The notes: generated by a model not told the origin, from the letters alone. A stretch of DNA of 64,000 nt from an uncultured Eubacteriales bacterium (GCA_905207235.1 CAJLKN010000001.1:62001-126000); one strand, 5' to 3'; positions 33,426 to 43,032 are shown, numbered from the stretch's first letter. Numbers and translations: made by a program.

Positions 33426-35609
33426 TCACAGAACAGGGTTCTTGCTGTGCCCTGAAGTATAACTTTTAAAATATTCTTTGAGCGCGCGCTCATCTCGGAC
33501 AATGGACATGACTTTTGAAGCGTCCGAAAGAGTGCAATCGACAAGCGTGCCCGTAAAATTCTGCAAGGCGACGAGATCGGCGCAGTTGTAAAGTTCAAAC
33601 CTGCACTCTCCCGCAATATACCGCCTTAAAGGGAACATTCTACTCGCTTCGTCGGTAAGTGTATAAGTCCCCCTCATGTCGCACGTTTTACATGTCTTTG
33701 AAAAGGGACAATAGATTATGTCCATAACCTTTATATTGCCCGCCGAAAGGCAGAAAGTGTTGTGCCTTGCAAGCGGATGGGCTTCCGGATAGGTAAGCTC
33801 CTTTGAAAGCGCAATATAAGCAGCATTTACAAGGGAGAGAGAAAGGCTGTTGCCTATATTAAAGCCGCTTCCAGCAAAAAGTTTTATATTGAGTTCGCGC
33901 GCGAGCTCTGTAGCATAGTAGCCGTCGCAGTAAATGCCGTCGAAAAGGCTTATCGTCGGCTTTAAACTTTCTATAACCCGAGTACTCAGGTATGGCGGCA
34001 GATATATAAACTTTTCGCCCTCAAACGAAGAAAACGCGGAAAGGTCCGCCTTTGAATAGTCGTCGGGGTGCAGTATGCCTATATCCGCACGAACGCCCTT
34101 GAAATTCTTGGCTATTACAGCTATTTTTTCGTTTAAGGCTCCGTCTGGACGGGTGCAATTCAAACTGACGCTCTTTAATGTCGCGGGCGATTTTACACTG
34201 GTCAGTTTTTCGAAATAGCTAGCATATACACTTCTCCTGAATGAATTGAGCGCAGACGCGGGCACAAAAGGCTGACCAGCTATCTGTATATCGCCGTATT
34301 CCACTTTAAAAGGATAGGTATCCACCTTGTCAAAGCACTTTATAATATCTTCGCGGGAGGCGGCGCGGTTGAGCGCTTCGCCGCAGACAAAATCGGAAGT
34401 GTAATCTTCGCCGTCTATCCACACGGTCATCTTCTGACCGCTCACCACGCTTGCGGACAAGGTTATTTTGCGCAACTTTTTGTCAGTTAAAAGCTGCACG
34501 TTGAGGCTTGCGTCAGTCGTGATAAAAACTTTATCCCCGTTCGCCAGTCTGTAAGATGAAGAAAGCACAAAGCCGCCCTTGGCGGGACCGCCGTACGATG
34601 CGCCGCATATTTCCTTTCCCGCGCGGAGAATTTTGAATGCGTCGCCTTCGGAGCAATCGACATTTCCGAGGCAGATATATTTGCCGTTGACAACCTTAAC
34701 AACTCCGCAATATTCGCCTATATGACCCTGAACGGCGGAAGATATAAAAGTTTTGTCCTGACCGAAAGCAAGTCCCTTTGTGTAATTTCCCCTGTTGTAA
34801 GTGCGTTTGAGGGCGGACAGCTCGGCGGAGGCATTTTCTTTTTCAAGCAGTTTTTTATAATATTTTACAGCCGCCGAAACATATTCGGGACGGCGCATTC
34901 TGCCCTCTATTTTAAACGAGGCTACGCCCGCTTCGACAAGCTGGGCGACAGACTGACCGACAGATAAGTCTGAAAGAGAAAGCCTGTATGCGGGGTCGGA
35001 AAAGCCCTCTCTGTCTATGCTGTATTTTTTGCGGCATGGCTGTTTGCACCTTCCGCGGTTGCCGCTGTTTCCGCCCGCAAACGAGGACATATAACATTGA
35101 CCCGAAAAACAGGTGCAAAGCGCACCCTGAACAAAGACCTCCGTCTCGATCATGGAGGCTATGCGCTTTATATCGTCGAGCGGCGTTTCGCGCGAAAGAA
35201 TTACTCGGTCAAAGCCGCATTCGGCGGCAAGGCGCGCGCCGTATATGTTATTTACGCCCGACTGCGTGGACAGGTGAAGGGTAATCTGAGGGTACTCCTG
35301 TTTTATATATTTCCCCAGAAATATATCCTGAATAATCAGCGCATCCGCCCCTGCATTGTGCGCCTGAACGGCATCGGCAATAAATTGTTCCCTCTCGCTT
35401 TCCTTGACGAGCGTGTTCATCGCCACGTGCACCCGCACGCCAAGCGCGTGAGCATACGCGGTCAATCTTTTGAGCGAAGCAAAATCGAAATTGTCCGCCG
35501 AAGCCCTCGCCGAAAAGCTGATAAGACCGAGATATATGGCGTCAGCGCCGCTGTTTATGGCTGCATACGCACAATTTTCATTGCCCGCGGGGGCGAGAAT
35601 TTCTACCAT
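33426..35609 (-). CDS. U32-family peptidase-like protein
   Basis: 727 residues. It starts MVEILAPAGNENCAYAAINS and contains the U32 signature EVFVQGALCTCFSGQCYMSS near 165-185, with further cysteines (NRGRCKQPCRKKY, then FSKTCKTCDMRG near 625) that could hold a metal cluster. The C-terminal half corresponds to the extended, DUF3656-containing form. Some relatives hydroxylate 23S rRNA or tRNA (RlhA, TrhP) with prephenate-linked chemistry rather than cleave protein, so the peptidase label is traditional. It overlaps the HAD gene by 32 bases. Confidence 0.9.
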   Translation of the reverse strand: MVEILAPAGNENCAYAAINSGADAIYLGLISFSARASADNFDFASLKRLTAYAHALGVRVHVAMNTLVKESEREQFIADAVQAHNAGADALIIQDIFLGKYIKQEYPQITLHLSTQSGVNNIYGARLAAECGFDRVILSRETPLDDIKRIASMIETEVFVQGALCTCFSGQCYMSSFAGGNSGNRGRCKQPCRKKYSIDREGFSDPAYRLSLSDLSVGQSVAQLVEAGVASFKIEGRMRRPEYVSAAVKYYKKLLEKENASAELSALKRTYNRGNYTKGLAFGQDKTFISSAVQGHIGEYCGVVKVVNGKYICLGNVDCSEGDAFKILRAGKEICGASYGGPAKGGFVLSSSYRLANGDKVFITTDASLNVQLLTDKKLRKITLSASVVSGQKMTVWIDGEDYTSDFVCGEALNRAASREDIIKCFDKVDTYPFKVEYGDIQIAGQPFVPASALNSFRRSVYASYFEKLTSVKSPATLKSVSLNCTRPDGALNEKIAVIAKNFKGVRADIGILHPDDYSKADLSAFSSFEGEKFIYLPPYLSTRVIESLKPTISLFDGIYCDGYYATELARELNIKLFAGSGFNIGNSLSLSLVNAAYIALSKELTYPEAHPLARHNTFCLSAGNIKVMDIIYCPFSKTCKTCDMRGTYTLTDEASRMFPLRRYIAGECRFELYNCADLVALQNFTGTLVDCTLSDASKVMSIVRDERALKEYFKSYTSGHSKNPVL

Positions 35610-36432
35610 TTATATAACCGAATTTTTTTATTACCTGCGCTACCGCGCCCTGGTCGTTTGTACAAGAGATATAATCTGCGGCGGCTTTAAGCCCCTCTGT
35701 TGCGTTGCCGACCGCCACGCCCGTGCCCGCCGCGACTATCATAGGCAGGTCGTTGAGGTTATCGCCTATTGCCACGGTGCTTTCAACGGGGATATTATAA
35801 TGCTGTGCAAGAAATTTCAGCGCGCTGCCCTTGTCGTCGCCGAGGGGAGAAACTTCCACAAGCACGTCCGCACTGCATGTTACGTCGTATTTGCCCGCAA
35901 ATTTATGAGAGAGATAATCGAGCAGCCGCTGTCTGTCTTCGGGACGGCAGAGGCTGGCTATCTTCTGCCATTTTTTATCATGAGAGGAAATATATTGCGA
36001 AATGGGCATTGAAAGGTGCTTGCCCGTTATTCCCGTTATATTTTCATACAATTTAAGATACTTGTTGTCCTCGGGAATATTTGTGTAAAGTTCGTCGCCG
36101 CTGTAAGCGTTTATCGGCGCACCGAGCTCCTCTAATACGGCGCTTATTTCCGCCGCCTGTCGGGAATTAAAGCCTCCGCAGCGTATAAATTTGCCGCTCT
36201 TTATGTCGGCAATTACCGTCCCCTGGCATGCAACGACAAGCCCTTCAAGCCCGAGCGAGCGCACTCTGGGGAGAATGGACGCGAGCATTCTGCCCGTACA
36301 TACGGCAAAAATGCCGCCGTCGTCAACGTAATCGGATATCGCCTTTTTTACTTCGGGCAGTATGCGCTGATCGGAAGTTATGAGCGTTCCGTCAAAGTCT
36401 GAAACTATTAATTTTGCATTGAGCTCTGACAT
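35578..36432 (-). CDS. Cof-type HAD-superfamily phosphatase
   Basis: 284 residues. HAD motif I is VSDFDGTLITS, motif II near VCTGRM, the C2B cap follows (about 85-190), then motif III lysine near DKGSALKFL and motif IV AIGDNLNDLPMI near 230. These enzymes dephosphorylate sugar phosphates or flavin/pyridoxal phosphates in the cytoplasm; the substrate cannot be read. It sits one base after uvrC. Confidence 0.93.
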   Translation of the reverse strand: MSELNAKLIVSDFDGTLITSDQRILPEVKKAISDYVDDGGIFAVCTGRMLASILPRVRSLGLEGLVVACQGTVIADIKSGKFIRCGGFNSRQAAEISAVLEELGAPINAYSGDELYTNIPEDNKYLKLYENITGITGKHLSMPISQYISSHDKKWQKIASLCRPEDRQRLLDYLSHKFAGKYDVTCSADVLVEVSPLGDDKGSALKFLAQHYNIPVESTVAIGDNLNDLPMIVAAGTGVAVGNATEGLKAAADYISCTNDQGAVAQVIKKFGYINGRNSRPRGQ

Positions 36433-36433
36433 A

Positions 36434-38239
36434 TCAGTTTGAAAAATATTCCTTTATTCTGCGGGCGAGCGCGGGACTTATTCCCGGAGTTTTTGCAAGC
36501 TCCTCTTCGTCCGCGTTCATAATTTTGTCTATCGTCGAAAATCTAGTCATAAGGGCAATTCTGCGCTGTTTGCCTATCCCTTCGATTTTATCCAGTTCGC
36601 CGGACAAAATATTCTTTGAATGGAGATTGCGGAAATAGGTTATGGCAAACCTGTGCGCTTCGTCCCTTATTCGCTGAACCATTCTCAAAGCGTAGTCGCG
36701 GCGGGGAATTTTTATACTTTCCGCACTGTTGCGAGTAAAAATTTCTTCTTCCTGCTTTGCTATGGAAATAAGGTCAATATCTTTAATTCCCATTGCATCG
36801 AAAATCTCGCCTACGGCCGCGAGCTGTCCCTTGCCGCCGTCGATAACGATAAGGTCGGGTTTGGGAAACCTTTCTTCCTGCTCCGTGCCGAGTTTTTCAA
36901 GCCTGCGGCAGAGCACCTCCTGCAAAGAGGCAAAATCGTTTGCGCCCTCCACGGTTTTAATTTTAAAGCGGCGGTACTGAGATTTGTCGGCTTCGCCGTC
37001 CGTGAACACGACCATTGAACCGACTTTATCGACGCCCGAAACGTTGGAGATATCGTAACACTCCATTCTTTTAGGATAGCGCGAAAGATTGAGCATTTCC
37101 TGAAGTCGGGCGCAGGCGTTTGTAGTCATATCGTCCCTGTGTTTTATTTTATCGACCGACTTTTCAAGATAGTCGTGCGCGTTGCGCTCCGCCATTTTTA
37201 AAAGCTGTGCTTTAACGCCCTGCTTCGCCAGCGTGATTTCTACCGTCTTACCCAGCTTTTCCCTGAAAAATTTATCTATGAGCGCGCTTTCGCAATAGCC
37301 CTGCACTATAATTTCAGCAGGCGGCTCGTGCGCCGAATAATACTGCGTTATGAATGAAGTCAGCGCCTCGGCGTCGCTCATGTGCGCTTCGTCAAGGGCG
37401 AAAGAATTTCCGCCCTGCATAATGCCCTTTCTCGTAATGAGAACGCTTACCGCAGAATACAGATTGTTGGTGGCGTAAGCTATTATGTCGGCGTCGATAT
37501 ACTTGTTTATCGAAGTTATTCTGCGCGCTTCGAGCTTGGACAACATTGCTATTTTATTTTTGTAGTCCATAGCGAGTTCAAACGCTTCGGCTTCCGCCGC
37601 GGCGTACATTTTGCTCTCCAACACGCTCTGCGCATTTTTATAGTTGCCTTCGAGGAAAGAAAGGGCATTTTCCACCCTCTCGGCGTATTCTTCTTTGGTT
37701 ATCTTATGCGCGCAGGGCGCGGCGCACCTGCCTATGTGATAGTTGAGACATTCGCGCTTGGGCTTGGACGTGATCTGCGTGCGGCAAAGCCTTATTCCGA
37801 AAAGAAGCTGCGTTACGTCGAGTATGTCTTTATAATTTATGCCGCCCATAAAGGGTCCGAAATACCTGCAACCGTCCTTTTTAATCTTTCTCGTAACGTA
37901 GAAAGAGGGAAAATCTTCGCGCATATCTACCTTGATATAAGGATAGGTCTTGTCGTCCTTTAAAAGTATGTTGTATTTGGGCTTATGCTTTTTTATCAGG
38001 TTATTTTCGAGCGCGAGGGCATCGATTTCGGAAGCGGTTATTATATAATTGAAGTCTGCGATGTTGGAGACCATCTGCATGACTTTCTGCGGCTTAGGCG
38101 TATTGTGAAAATACTGGCGGACGCGGTTTTTAAGCACTTTTGCCTTGCCGACATAAATTATATTGCCGTATTTGTCGAGCATTATATAAACGCCCGGGGA
38201 ATCGGGCAGAAGTTTGAGTTTTTCGCTTATTACGTCCAT
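36434..38239 (-). CDS. uvrC: excinuclease ABC subunit C
   Basis: 601 residues from ATG 38239 (MDVISEKLKLLPDSPGVYIM). The GIY-YIG nuclease reads GVYIMLDKYGNIIYVGKAK, a cysteine region includes CLNYHIGRCAAPC near 170, UVR motif near 205-235, RNase H-like nuclease with MECYDISNVSG near 390 and DLIVIDGGKGQL near 455, and C-terminal helix-hairpin-helices (about 545-600). It makes both incisions in nucleotide excision repair with UvrAB. No ribosome binding site is visible and TATAAT abuts the ATG, so the start or the mode of initiation is unusual. A TTG 57 bases upstream is the alternative. Confidence 0.95.
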   Translation of the reverse strand: MDVISEKLKLLPDSPGVYIMLDKYGNIIYVGKAKVLKNRVRQYFHNTPKPQKVMQMVSNIADFNYIITASEIDALALENNLIKKHKPKYNILLKDDKTYPYIKVDMREDFPSFYVTRKIKKDGCRYFGPFMGGINYKDILDVTQLLFGIRLCRTQITSKPKRECLNYHIGRCAAPCAHKITKEEYAERVENALSFLEGNYKNAQSVLESKMYAAAEAEAFELAMDYKNKIAMLSKLEARRITSINKYIDADIIAYATNNLYSAVSVLITRKGIMQGGNSFALDEAHMSDAEALTSFITQYYSAHEPPAEIIVQGYCESALIDKFFREKLGKTVEITLAKQGVKAQLLKMAERNAHDYLEKSVDKIKHRDDMTTNACARLQEMLNLSRYPKRMECYDISNVSGVDKVGSMVVFTDGEADKSQYRRFKIKTVEGANDFASLQEVLCRRLEKLGTEQEERFPKPDLIVIDGGKGQLAAVGEIFDAMGIKDIDLISIAKQEEEIFTRNSAESIKIPRRDYALRMVQRIRDEAHRFAITYFRNLHSKNILSGELDKIEGIGKQRRIALMTRFSTIDKIMNADEEELAKTPGISPALARRIKEYFSN

Positions 38240-38315
38240 ATTATACCAAATTAAATTGTAACATAACGCGGAGGTTTTTGCAATATTTCCCCGCAAGATT
38301 TTTTGTAATAAAGTT

Positions 38316-38346
38316 GCCCGCCCGACAAATAAATTGTCGGGCGGGC
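38316..38346 (-). terminator. terminator of the ABC exporter operon
   Basis: GCCCGCCCGACAA and TTGTCGGGCGGGC form a 13-bp stem over a 5-base loop; T-rich sequence follows on both strands. Confidence 0.85.
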
Positions 38347-38362
38347 ATATGTTTTTTGTTTA

Positions 38363-40285
38363 TTATTCGAGTTCGAACGCGCCTGTATAGAGCTGATAAT
38401 ACTTACCCTTCTGGGCTATCAGCTGTTCGTGGCTGCCGCGCTCGATTATCACGCCGTGGTCGAGAACCATTATCGCCTGGCTGTTGCGCACGGTTGAAAG
38501 TCTGTGGGCTATTACGAATACCGTTCTGCCCTCCATCAGTTTATCCATACCTTGCTCTATGAGCTTTTCGGTACGGGTATCGATGGACGATGTCGCCTCG
38601 TCGAGAATGAGCACTGGGCACTGCGATACCATAGCTCTCGCTATCGCGAGCAACTGTCTCTGACCCTGCGACAGGTTTGCACCGTCGCCCCTTATCATCG
38701 TCTGATAACCTTCGGGCAGGTGAACTATAAAGCTGTCGGCATTGGCAAGTTTTGCCGCCTTTATGCACTCTTCATCGGTTGCGTCCAGTCTGCCGTAGCG
38801 GATATTATCCATAACCGTACCCGTGAACAGGTGCGTATCCTGCAAAACTATGCCGAGCGAACGGCGCAGGTCGGATTTCTTTATATCCCTTATATTAATT
38901 CCGTCGTAGGTTATCTGACCCGACTGGATATCATAGAAGCGGTTGATAAGGTTGGTAATGGTAGTCTTGCCAGCGCCTGTGGCTCCGACAAATGCAATCT
39001 TCTGACCGGGCTTTGCATACAGGCTGAAATTTTTAAGTATAACCTTTTCGGGCGTATATCCAAATACGACGTCATAAAAACGAATGTCGCCTTTGAGGGG
39101 AATATACTCATAACCGCCGTTTTCGACGGGCTTTTTCCATGCCCATTTGCCCTCTTCCATTTCGCCGTGGGTAAGGGTTATATTGCCGCCCTCGTCTTCG
39201 GACTTTTCGTCAACCATTTCAAAAATTCTTTCCGCACCCGCGAGAGCCATGACGATCGCGCTGAATTGCTGCGATACCTGCTGTACGGGCATGTTGAACT
39301 GTCTGGAATACATGAGGAAGGAAACGAGCATACCTGCCATTACGGCAACTCTGTTGGGCTCTGCCGCATTCTGAACGCTGCAGAATATCGAAAGAAGTCC
39401 CCCTTCGCCGCTGAATGCCATTATCAGCACGCCGACGAGAGCTACGAGCACATACTGAAGATACCCGAGGTTGTTGTTGATGGGTCCCATTACAAAGGCA
39501 TATGCGTTTGCCTTGCTGCCCGCGTTGTTGAGTTCGTCGTTGAGAACTTTGAACTGCTCTCTCGCCTTCTGCTCGTGGCAGAATACCTTTATGACTTTCT
39601 GTCCTTCGGTCATTTCCTCGACGTAACCGTTGAGCGCGCCGAGCGCCTGCTGGTTGGTGAGGTAATACTTTGCCGATTTGCCGCCGATTATCTTGGTAGC
39701 GAATACAATTCCTACGAGAATGACAATTACTACGAGCAATAAAGTTACGCTGTAAACCACCATGAATGCGATTACCGCGATAAGCGTGAGCGCAGACGAG
39801 ATGAGCTGGGGTATAGTCTGTGTAAGCAACTGACGCATAGTATCGACGTCGTTGGTATAAAGGCTCATCAGATCGCCGTGAGTGTGTGTATCAAAATACA
39901 TCAAAGGCAACGTCTGCATCTTTGCGAACATATCGTCGCGCATCTTTTTGAGCGTTCCCTGCGCAATATACATCATTATGATGTTGTAAAGGAAGGACGA
40001 AACAGCGCCGACAAAGTAAATGCTGCCCATAAGAATTATGTTGTTGTATATGAGCGTCATGTTGGCATGTTGCTGGTTGGCAATCAACTCTGTGGTAATT
40101 ATAGATACCCTCGATGCCGCCGTAACGTTGGCAACCGAAGCCAAAAGGACGAAAATTATGACGCAGACAGTCGCAAATTTGTTGCGCAAAAAGCTGTACC
40201 TGAGCAGTCTGCCCAGCGTCTTCATGGGCGTTTTTGCTCTTTTTCCTCCGCCCATTCTTCCGTGAGGTCCCGACATATTAGCCAT
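38363..40285 (-). CDS. ABC exporter half-transporter with catalytic-type NBD
   Basis: 640 residues from ATG 40285, chosen because GGAGGT lies seven bases upstream. Six membrane helices (about 35-350) precede an ATPase domain: Walker A GATGAGKTTI, signature LSQGQRQLLAIARAM, Walker B LILDEATSSID with intact Glu, switch histidine in VIAHRLSTV. It overlaps the partner gene by eight bases (ATGGCTAA). With its partner it should form a heterodimeric multidrug or peptide exporter of the BmrCD/LmrCD/TM287-288 kind. Confidence 0.93.
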   Translation of the reverse strand: MANMSGPHGRMGGGKRAKTPMKTLGRLLRYSFLRNKFATVCVIIFVLLASVANVTAASRVSIITTELIANQQHANMTLIYNNIILMGSIYFVGAVSSFLYNIIMMYIAQGTLKKMRDDMFAKMQTLPLMYFDTHTHGDLMSLYTNDVDTMRQLLTQTIPQLISSALTLIAVIAFMVVYSVTLLLVVIVILVGIVFATKIIGGKSAKYYLTNQQALGALNGYVEEMTEGQKVIKVFCHEQKAREQFKVLNDELNNAGSKANAYAFVMGPINNNLGYLQYVLVALVGVLIMAFSGEGGLLSIFCSVQNAAEPNRVAVMAGMLVSFLMYSRQFNMPVQQVSQQFSAIVMALAGAERIFEMVDEKSEDEGGNITLTHGEMEEGKWAWKKPVENGGYEYIPLKGDIRFYDVVFGYTPEKVILKNFSLYAKPGQKIAFVGATGAGKTTITNLINRFYDIQSGQITYDGINIRDIKKSDLRRSLGIVLQDTHLFTGTVMDNIRYGRLDATDEECIKAAKLANADSFIVHLPEGYQTMIRGDGANLSQGQRQLLAIARAMVSQCPVLILDEATSSIDTRTEKLIEQGMDKLMEGRTVFVIAHRLSTVRNSQAIMVLDHGVIIERGSHEQLIAQKGKYYQLYTGAFELE

Positions 40286-42041
40286 TATCATCACCTCCCT
40301 GCATCTGGGATTCGTAAACTTCCTTGTAAATTTCGTTGTTTTTAAGCAGGTCTTCGTGCTTGCCTATGCCGTTTATTCTGCCTTCGTCGAGCACGATAAT
40401 CGTGTCGGCGTCCTGAACGGAAGCGATACGCTGCGCGATTATGATTTTCGTCGTCTCGGGTGCGTACTTGCGGAGATTTTCGCGTATGATTGCGTCCGTC
40501 TTGGTATCGACAGCCGAAGTGGAGTCGTCGAAAATTATTATTTTAGGGTGCTTTAAAAGCGCGCGGGCTATGCACAATCTCTGTTTCTGTCCGCCTGAAA
40601 CGTTTACGCCGCCCTGACCGAGGTCGTAGTCGTACTTGCCGGGCAAATTCTGAATGAATTCATCGGCGCAAGCCTGCACTGCCGCCTCGCGGATTTCTTC
40701 GTCGGTGGCATTTTCATCACCCCAACGGAGATTTTCGGCAATCGTACCGGAAAAGAGCACGTTTTTCTGCAAAACCATGGCAACTTTGCTTCTCAAAGTA
40801 TCGAGGTTATAGCGCCTTACATCAACGCCGCCCACCTTTACGCTGCCTGTGGCGACGTCGTAAAGTCTGGGAATGAGCGATACGAGCGAAGTCTTGCCCG
40901 AACCAGTAGCGCCGATTATGCCGACCGTCTGTCCTGCTTTTATGTGAAGATTTATGTTTTCAAGCACGGTAACGTCTGCCTTCTGCGAGTAGCAGAACGA
41001 AACGTTATCGAAATCTATCGAACCGTCCTTTACTTCAAATACGGGTTCTTGGGGCTTGGGAAGGGTTGTGCGCTCGTTGAGAACTTCGCTTATACGGTCA
41101 GACGAACCCTTTGAAAGCGATATGAAGTTGAGGCACATCGCCACCATCATAACGCCCGTAAGTATCTGCGCGGAATACTGGATGAGGGTCTGAATTTCCT
41201 TCGGCTCGATGCTGCCTGCAAAATTGCCGACATACATATTTGAACCTACGGTAAGTATGATTATGTTTACTATGAACATTACGAGCATGACGCTGGGCAT
41301 CATTATGGTAAGTATTCTTTCTGCTTTTACCGAATACTTATACACTTCGCCGCTCGCCTTTTGCATTTTGGAAATTTCTCTGTCTTCCCTTACGTACGAC
41401 TTAACAACCCTTATAGCCGTCAGGTCTTCCTGAACGACGGAGTTCAGAAGGTCGTACTTTTTGAACATGGTTCTGAAATAAGGCACAACTCTGAACATGC
41501 AGAATGCGACGACTATGCCGAGCACGATGGCCGCTCCGGCAAATATAAGTGCCATAATGGGTTCTATGACGACCGTCATGATGATAGACGCGATAAACAG
41601 AACCGGCGCGCGGACGAGCATTCTTATGCTCATCTGATATGCGTTCTGCACGTTGGTAACGTCGGTAGTGATACGCGTTATAAGGCTGGAAGTCGAATAG
41701 TTGTCAATATTCGCAAACGAATAGGTTTGCAGATTATTGTACATGTCTTCCCTGAGGTTATGCGCAAGTCCGCAGCTCGCCACAGCGGCAAGTTTGCCGC
41801 CCAGCGTGCCGAAATACAACGCAAGCAAAGCACAGACTATCATCAGGGTTGCGCATATGATTATTGTATTGATGTCAACCTGCGCTTTCGTGCCGTCGGC
41901 TACATCCTGAAGCTCACCCACAATAAAAGTCATCAGGAAGGGAATGACAATTTCCATCAACGCCTCTCCCGCCATCAGGATGGGGACGATGATAGAGGGC
42001 TTTTTGTATTCCCTTACACTTTTCATTAAGTCTTTTATCAT
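40278..42041 (-). CDS. ABC exporter half-transporter with degenerate-type NBD
   Basis: 587 residues. Six membrane helices (about 15-310) precede an ATPase domain: Walker A GIIGATGSGKTSLVSL, signature NVSGGQKQRLCIARALL. The Walker B tail reads IIIFDDSTSAVD, with Asp instead of the catalytic Glu, and the switch region reads IIIAQRIASV, with Gln instead of His. Those losses are typical of the non-hydrolysing site of heterodimeric exporters, complementary to the partner's intact residues. It follows a MarR gene, which probably represses it. Confidence 0.93.
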   Translation of the reverse strand: MIKDLMKSVREYKKPSIIVPILMAGEALMEIVIPFLMTFIVGELQDVADGTKAQVDINTIIICATLMIVCALLALYFGTLGGKLAAVASCGLAHNLREDMYNNLQTYSFANIDNYSTSSLITRITTDVTNVQNAYQMSIRMLVRAPVLFIASIIMTVVIEPIMALIFAGAAIVLGIVVAFCMFRVVPYFRTMFKKYDLLNSVVQEDLTAIRVVKSYVREDREISKMQKASGEVYKYSVKAERILTIMMPSVMLVMFIVNIIILTVGSNMYVGNFAGSIEPKEIQTLIQYSAQILTGVMMVAMCLNFISLSKGSSDRISEVLNERTTLPKPQEPVFEVKDGSIDFDNVSFCYSQKADVTVLENINLHIKAGQTVGIIGATGSGKTSLVSLIPRLYDVATGSVKVGGVDVRRYNLDTLRSKVAMVLQKNVLFSGTIAENLRWGDENATDEEIREAAVQACADEFIQNLPGKYDYDLGQGGVNVSGGQKQRLCIARALLKHPKIIIFDDSTSAVDTKTDAIIRENLRKYAPETTKIIIAQRIASVQDADTIIVLDEGRINGIGKHEDLLKNNEIYKEVYESQMQGGDDNG

Positions 42042-42057
42042 ATATTACTCCAAAAAT

Positions 42058-42492
42058 TTATTGCTTTTTTACAAACTCTATCACTTTAACAAGGAGCGCT
42101 CTCATTTGCGTCTGCTCTTCTTCCGACAGCGCAGACTGAATAATTTCATCGCCTTTATTCATAAGCTCCTTGTTCTTGACGCAGAGTTCCGTGCCCTTTT
42201 GAGTGAGAGTTATATATTTAGTGCGGGCGTCATCTTCGGCAGGCGTCCTTATGATAAAATCCGCACGTTCGAGATTGGAAAGCATTGACGAAACAGAAGA
42301 CGGTCTTAACCCCGTCTCCCTTTCGATATCGCGCTGGCATACTTTTTCGCCTCGCACAGTTTTTACATGCACAAATACCATTGTATGCAACTGCATTCCG
42401 TTAAGTCCGTATTCTGACAGAACCGAGTCGTTTTTACGGACGAGAGCTGCGTGCAGATAGCATAATGCACCGAATACTCTTTTATTTTCCAA
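42058..42492 (-). CDS. MarR-family transcriptional regulator of the ABC exporter
   Basis: 144 residues from a TTG start at 42492; the nearest upstream ATG is out of frame. The winged helix includes VCQRDIERETGLRPSSVSSM and LSNLERADFIIR, followed by the wing TPAEDDARTKYITLTQKG, with its D-x-R turn. It heads an operon with two ABC genes. A 10-bp palindrome after the -10 box of its promoter is the probable operator, paralleling the MarR-MATE operon in the same window. Confidence 0.9.
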   Translation of the reverse strand: MENKRVFGALCYLHAALVRKNDSVLSEYGLNGMQLHTMVFVHVKTVRGEKVCQRDIERETGLRPSSVSSMLSNLERADFIIRTPAEDDARTKYITLTQKGTELCVKNKELMNKGDEIIQSALSEEEQTQMRALLVKVIEFVKKQ

Positions 42493-42533
42493 TCCTTTTT
42501 CCGCCTGAAATCATCTCAACCTTAATTAGTTAG

Positions 42534-42543
42534 ATTTCGAAAT
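42534..42543. promoter_or_regulatory. candidate MarR operator of the ABC operon
   Basis: ATTTCGAAAT is a perfect palindrome directly downstream of the -10 box, inside the broader imperfect dyad TTAATTAGTTAGATTTCGAAA...TAATTA. Confidence 0.55.
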
Positions 42544-42544
42544 A

Positions 42545-42573
42545 ATTATAGTAACATAATATATTTTTGTCAA
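42545..42573 (-). promoter_or_regulatory. promoter of the MarR-ABC exporter operon
   Basis: Consensus TTGACA (42573-42568), 17 bases, TATAAT (42550-42545) on the minus strand. Confidence 0.88.
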
Positions 42574-42823
42574 TCGAAAATTATCTTTTAAATATGAAAT
42601 CAGTGTGAAAAAAATATTTAAATTTAATATTTTTATTAAATAAATAAGTATCTAATGTACAGTACATCTAAGAAAATACATTATTATTTCTACTTGGTTA
42701 TTTTTCATAAGTTGTATTGTAAAATGTTATAGAAAATTTTATACCAACACAATAAATTAATACAATCTTCCAGCTTTAAATTCAAAAATAAATGCAAATA
42801 TTTATTATTGGCATATATTTGAT
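42574..42823. other. AT-rich gap without genes
   Basis: About 250 bases made mostly of A and T runs, clearly poorer in GC than the flanking genes. No ribosome binding site or frame is convincing. The only structured element is ATGTACAGTACAT (about 42655-42667), 6-base inverted arms around a single A. Confidence 0.5.
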
Positions 42824-42863
42824 AAAGGCGAACCCGTCTCCTAAAGGAAACGGGTTCGCCTTT
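42824..42863. terminator. terminator after tRNA-Glu
   Basis: AAAGGCGAACCCGT and ACGGGTTCGCCTTT form a 14-bp stem with a 12-base loop, nine bases beyond the tRNA. Confidence 0.8.
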
Positions 42864-42871
42864 AACTTGTT

Positions 42872-42946
42872 TGGTGACCCTGCCGGGAATCGAACCCGGG
42901 ATTGAGCCTTGAGAGGGCTCCGTCTTAACCGCTTGACCACAAGGCC
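42872..42946 (-). tRNA. tRNA-Glu (anticodon CTC), CCA encoded
   Basis: GGCCTTG and CAGGGTC form the acceptor with G-U pairs, the D arm reads GGTCAAGCGGTTAAGAC, the anticodon stem GAGCC/GGCTC encloses CTCTCAA (anticodon CTC), the T arm is CCGGG-TTCGATT-CCCGG, and CCA is encoded after discriminator A. Confidence 0.95.
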
Positions 42947-42966
42947 GTATTTGTCATTGCCGAATG

Positions 42967-42995
42967 ATTATATCATAGTCGGATAATGTTTGCAA
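42967..42995 (-). promoter_or_regulatory. promoter of tRNA-Glu
   Basis: TTGCAA (42995-42990), 17 bases, TATAAT (42972-42967), with TG before the -10 box. Confidence 0.8.
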
Positions 42996-43032
42996 GCAAA
43001 AAAATGCGTATATATAAAAATATTTTTAAAGC

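Noticed and set aside
33426..35609. Calling the U32 protein a secreted collagenase
   Set aside because: No signal peptide is present, and several relatives are RNA hydroxylation enzymes, so only the family name is supported.
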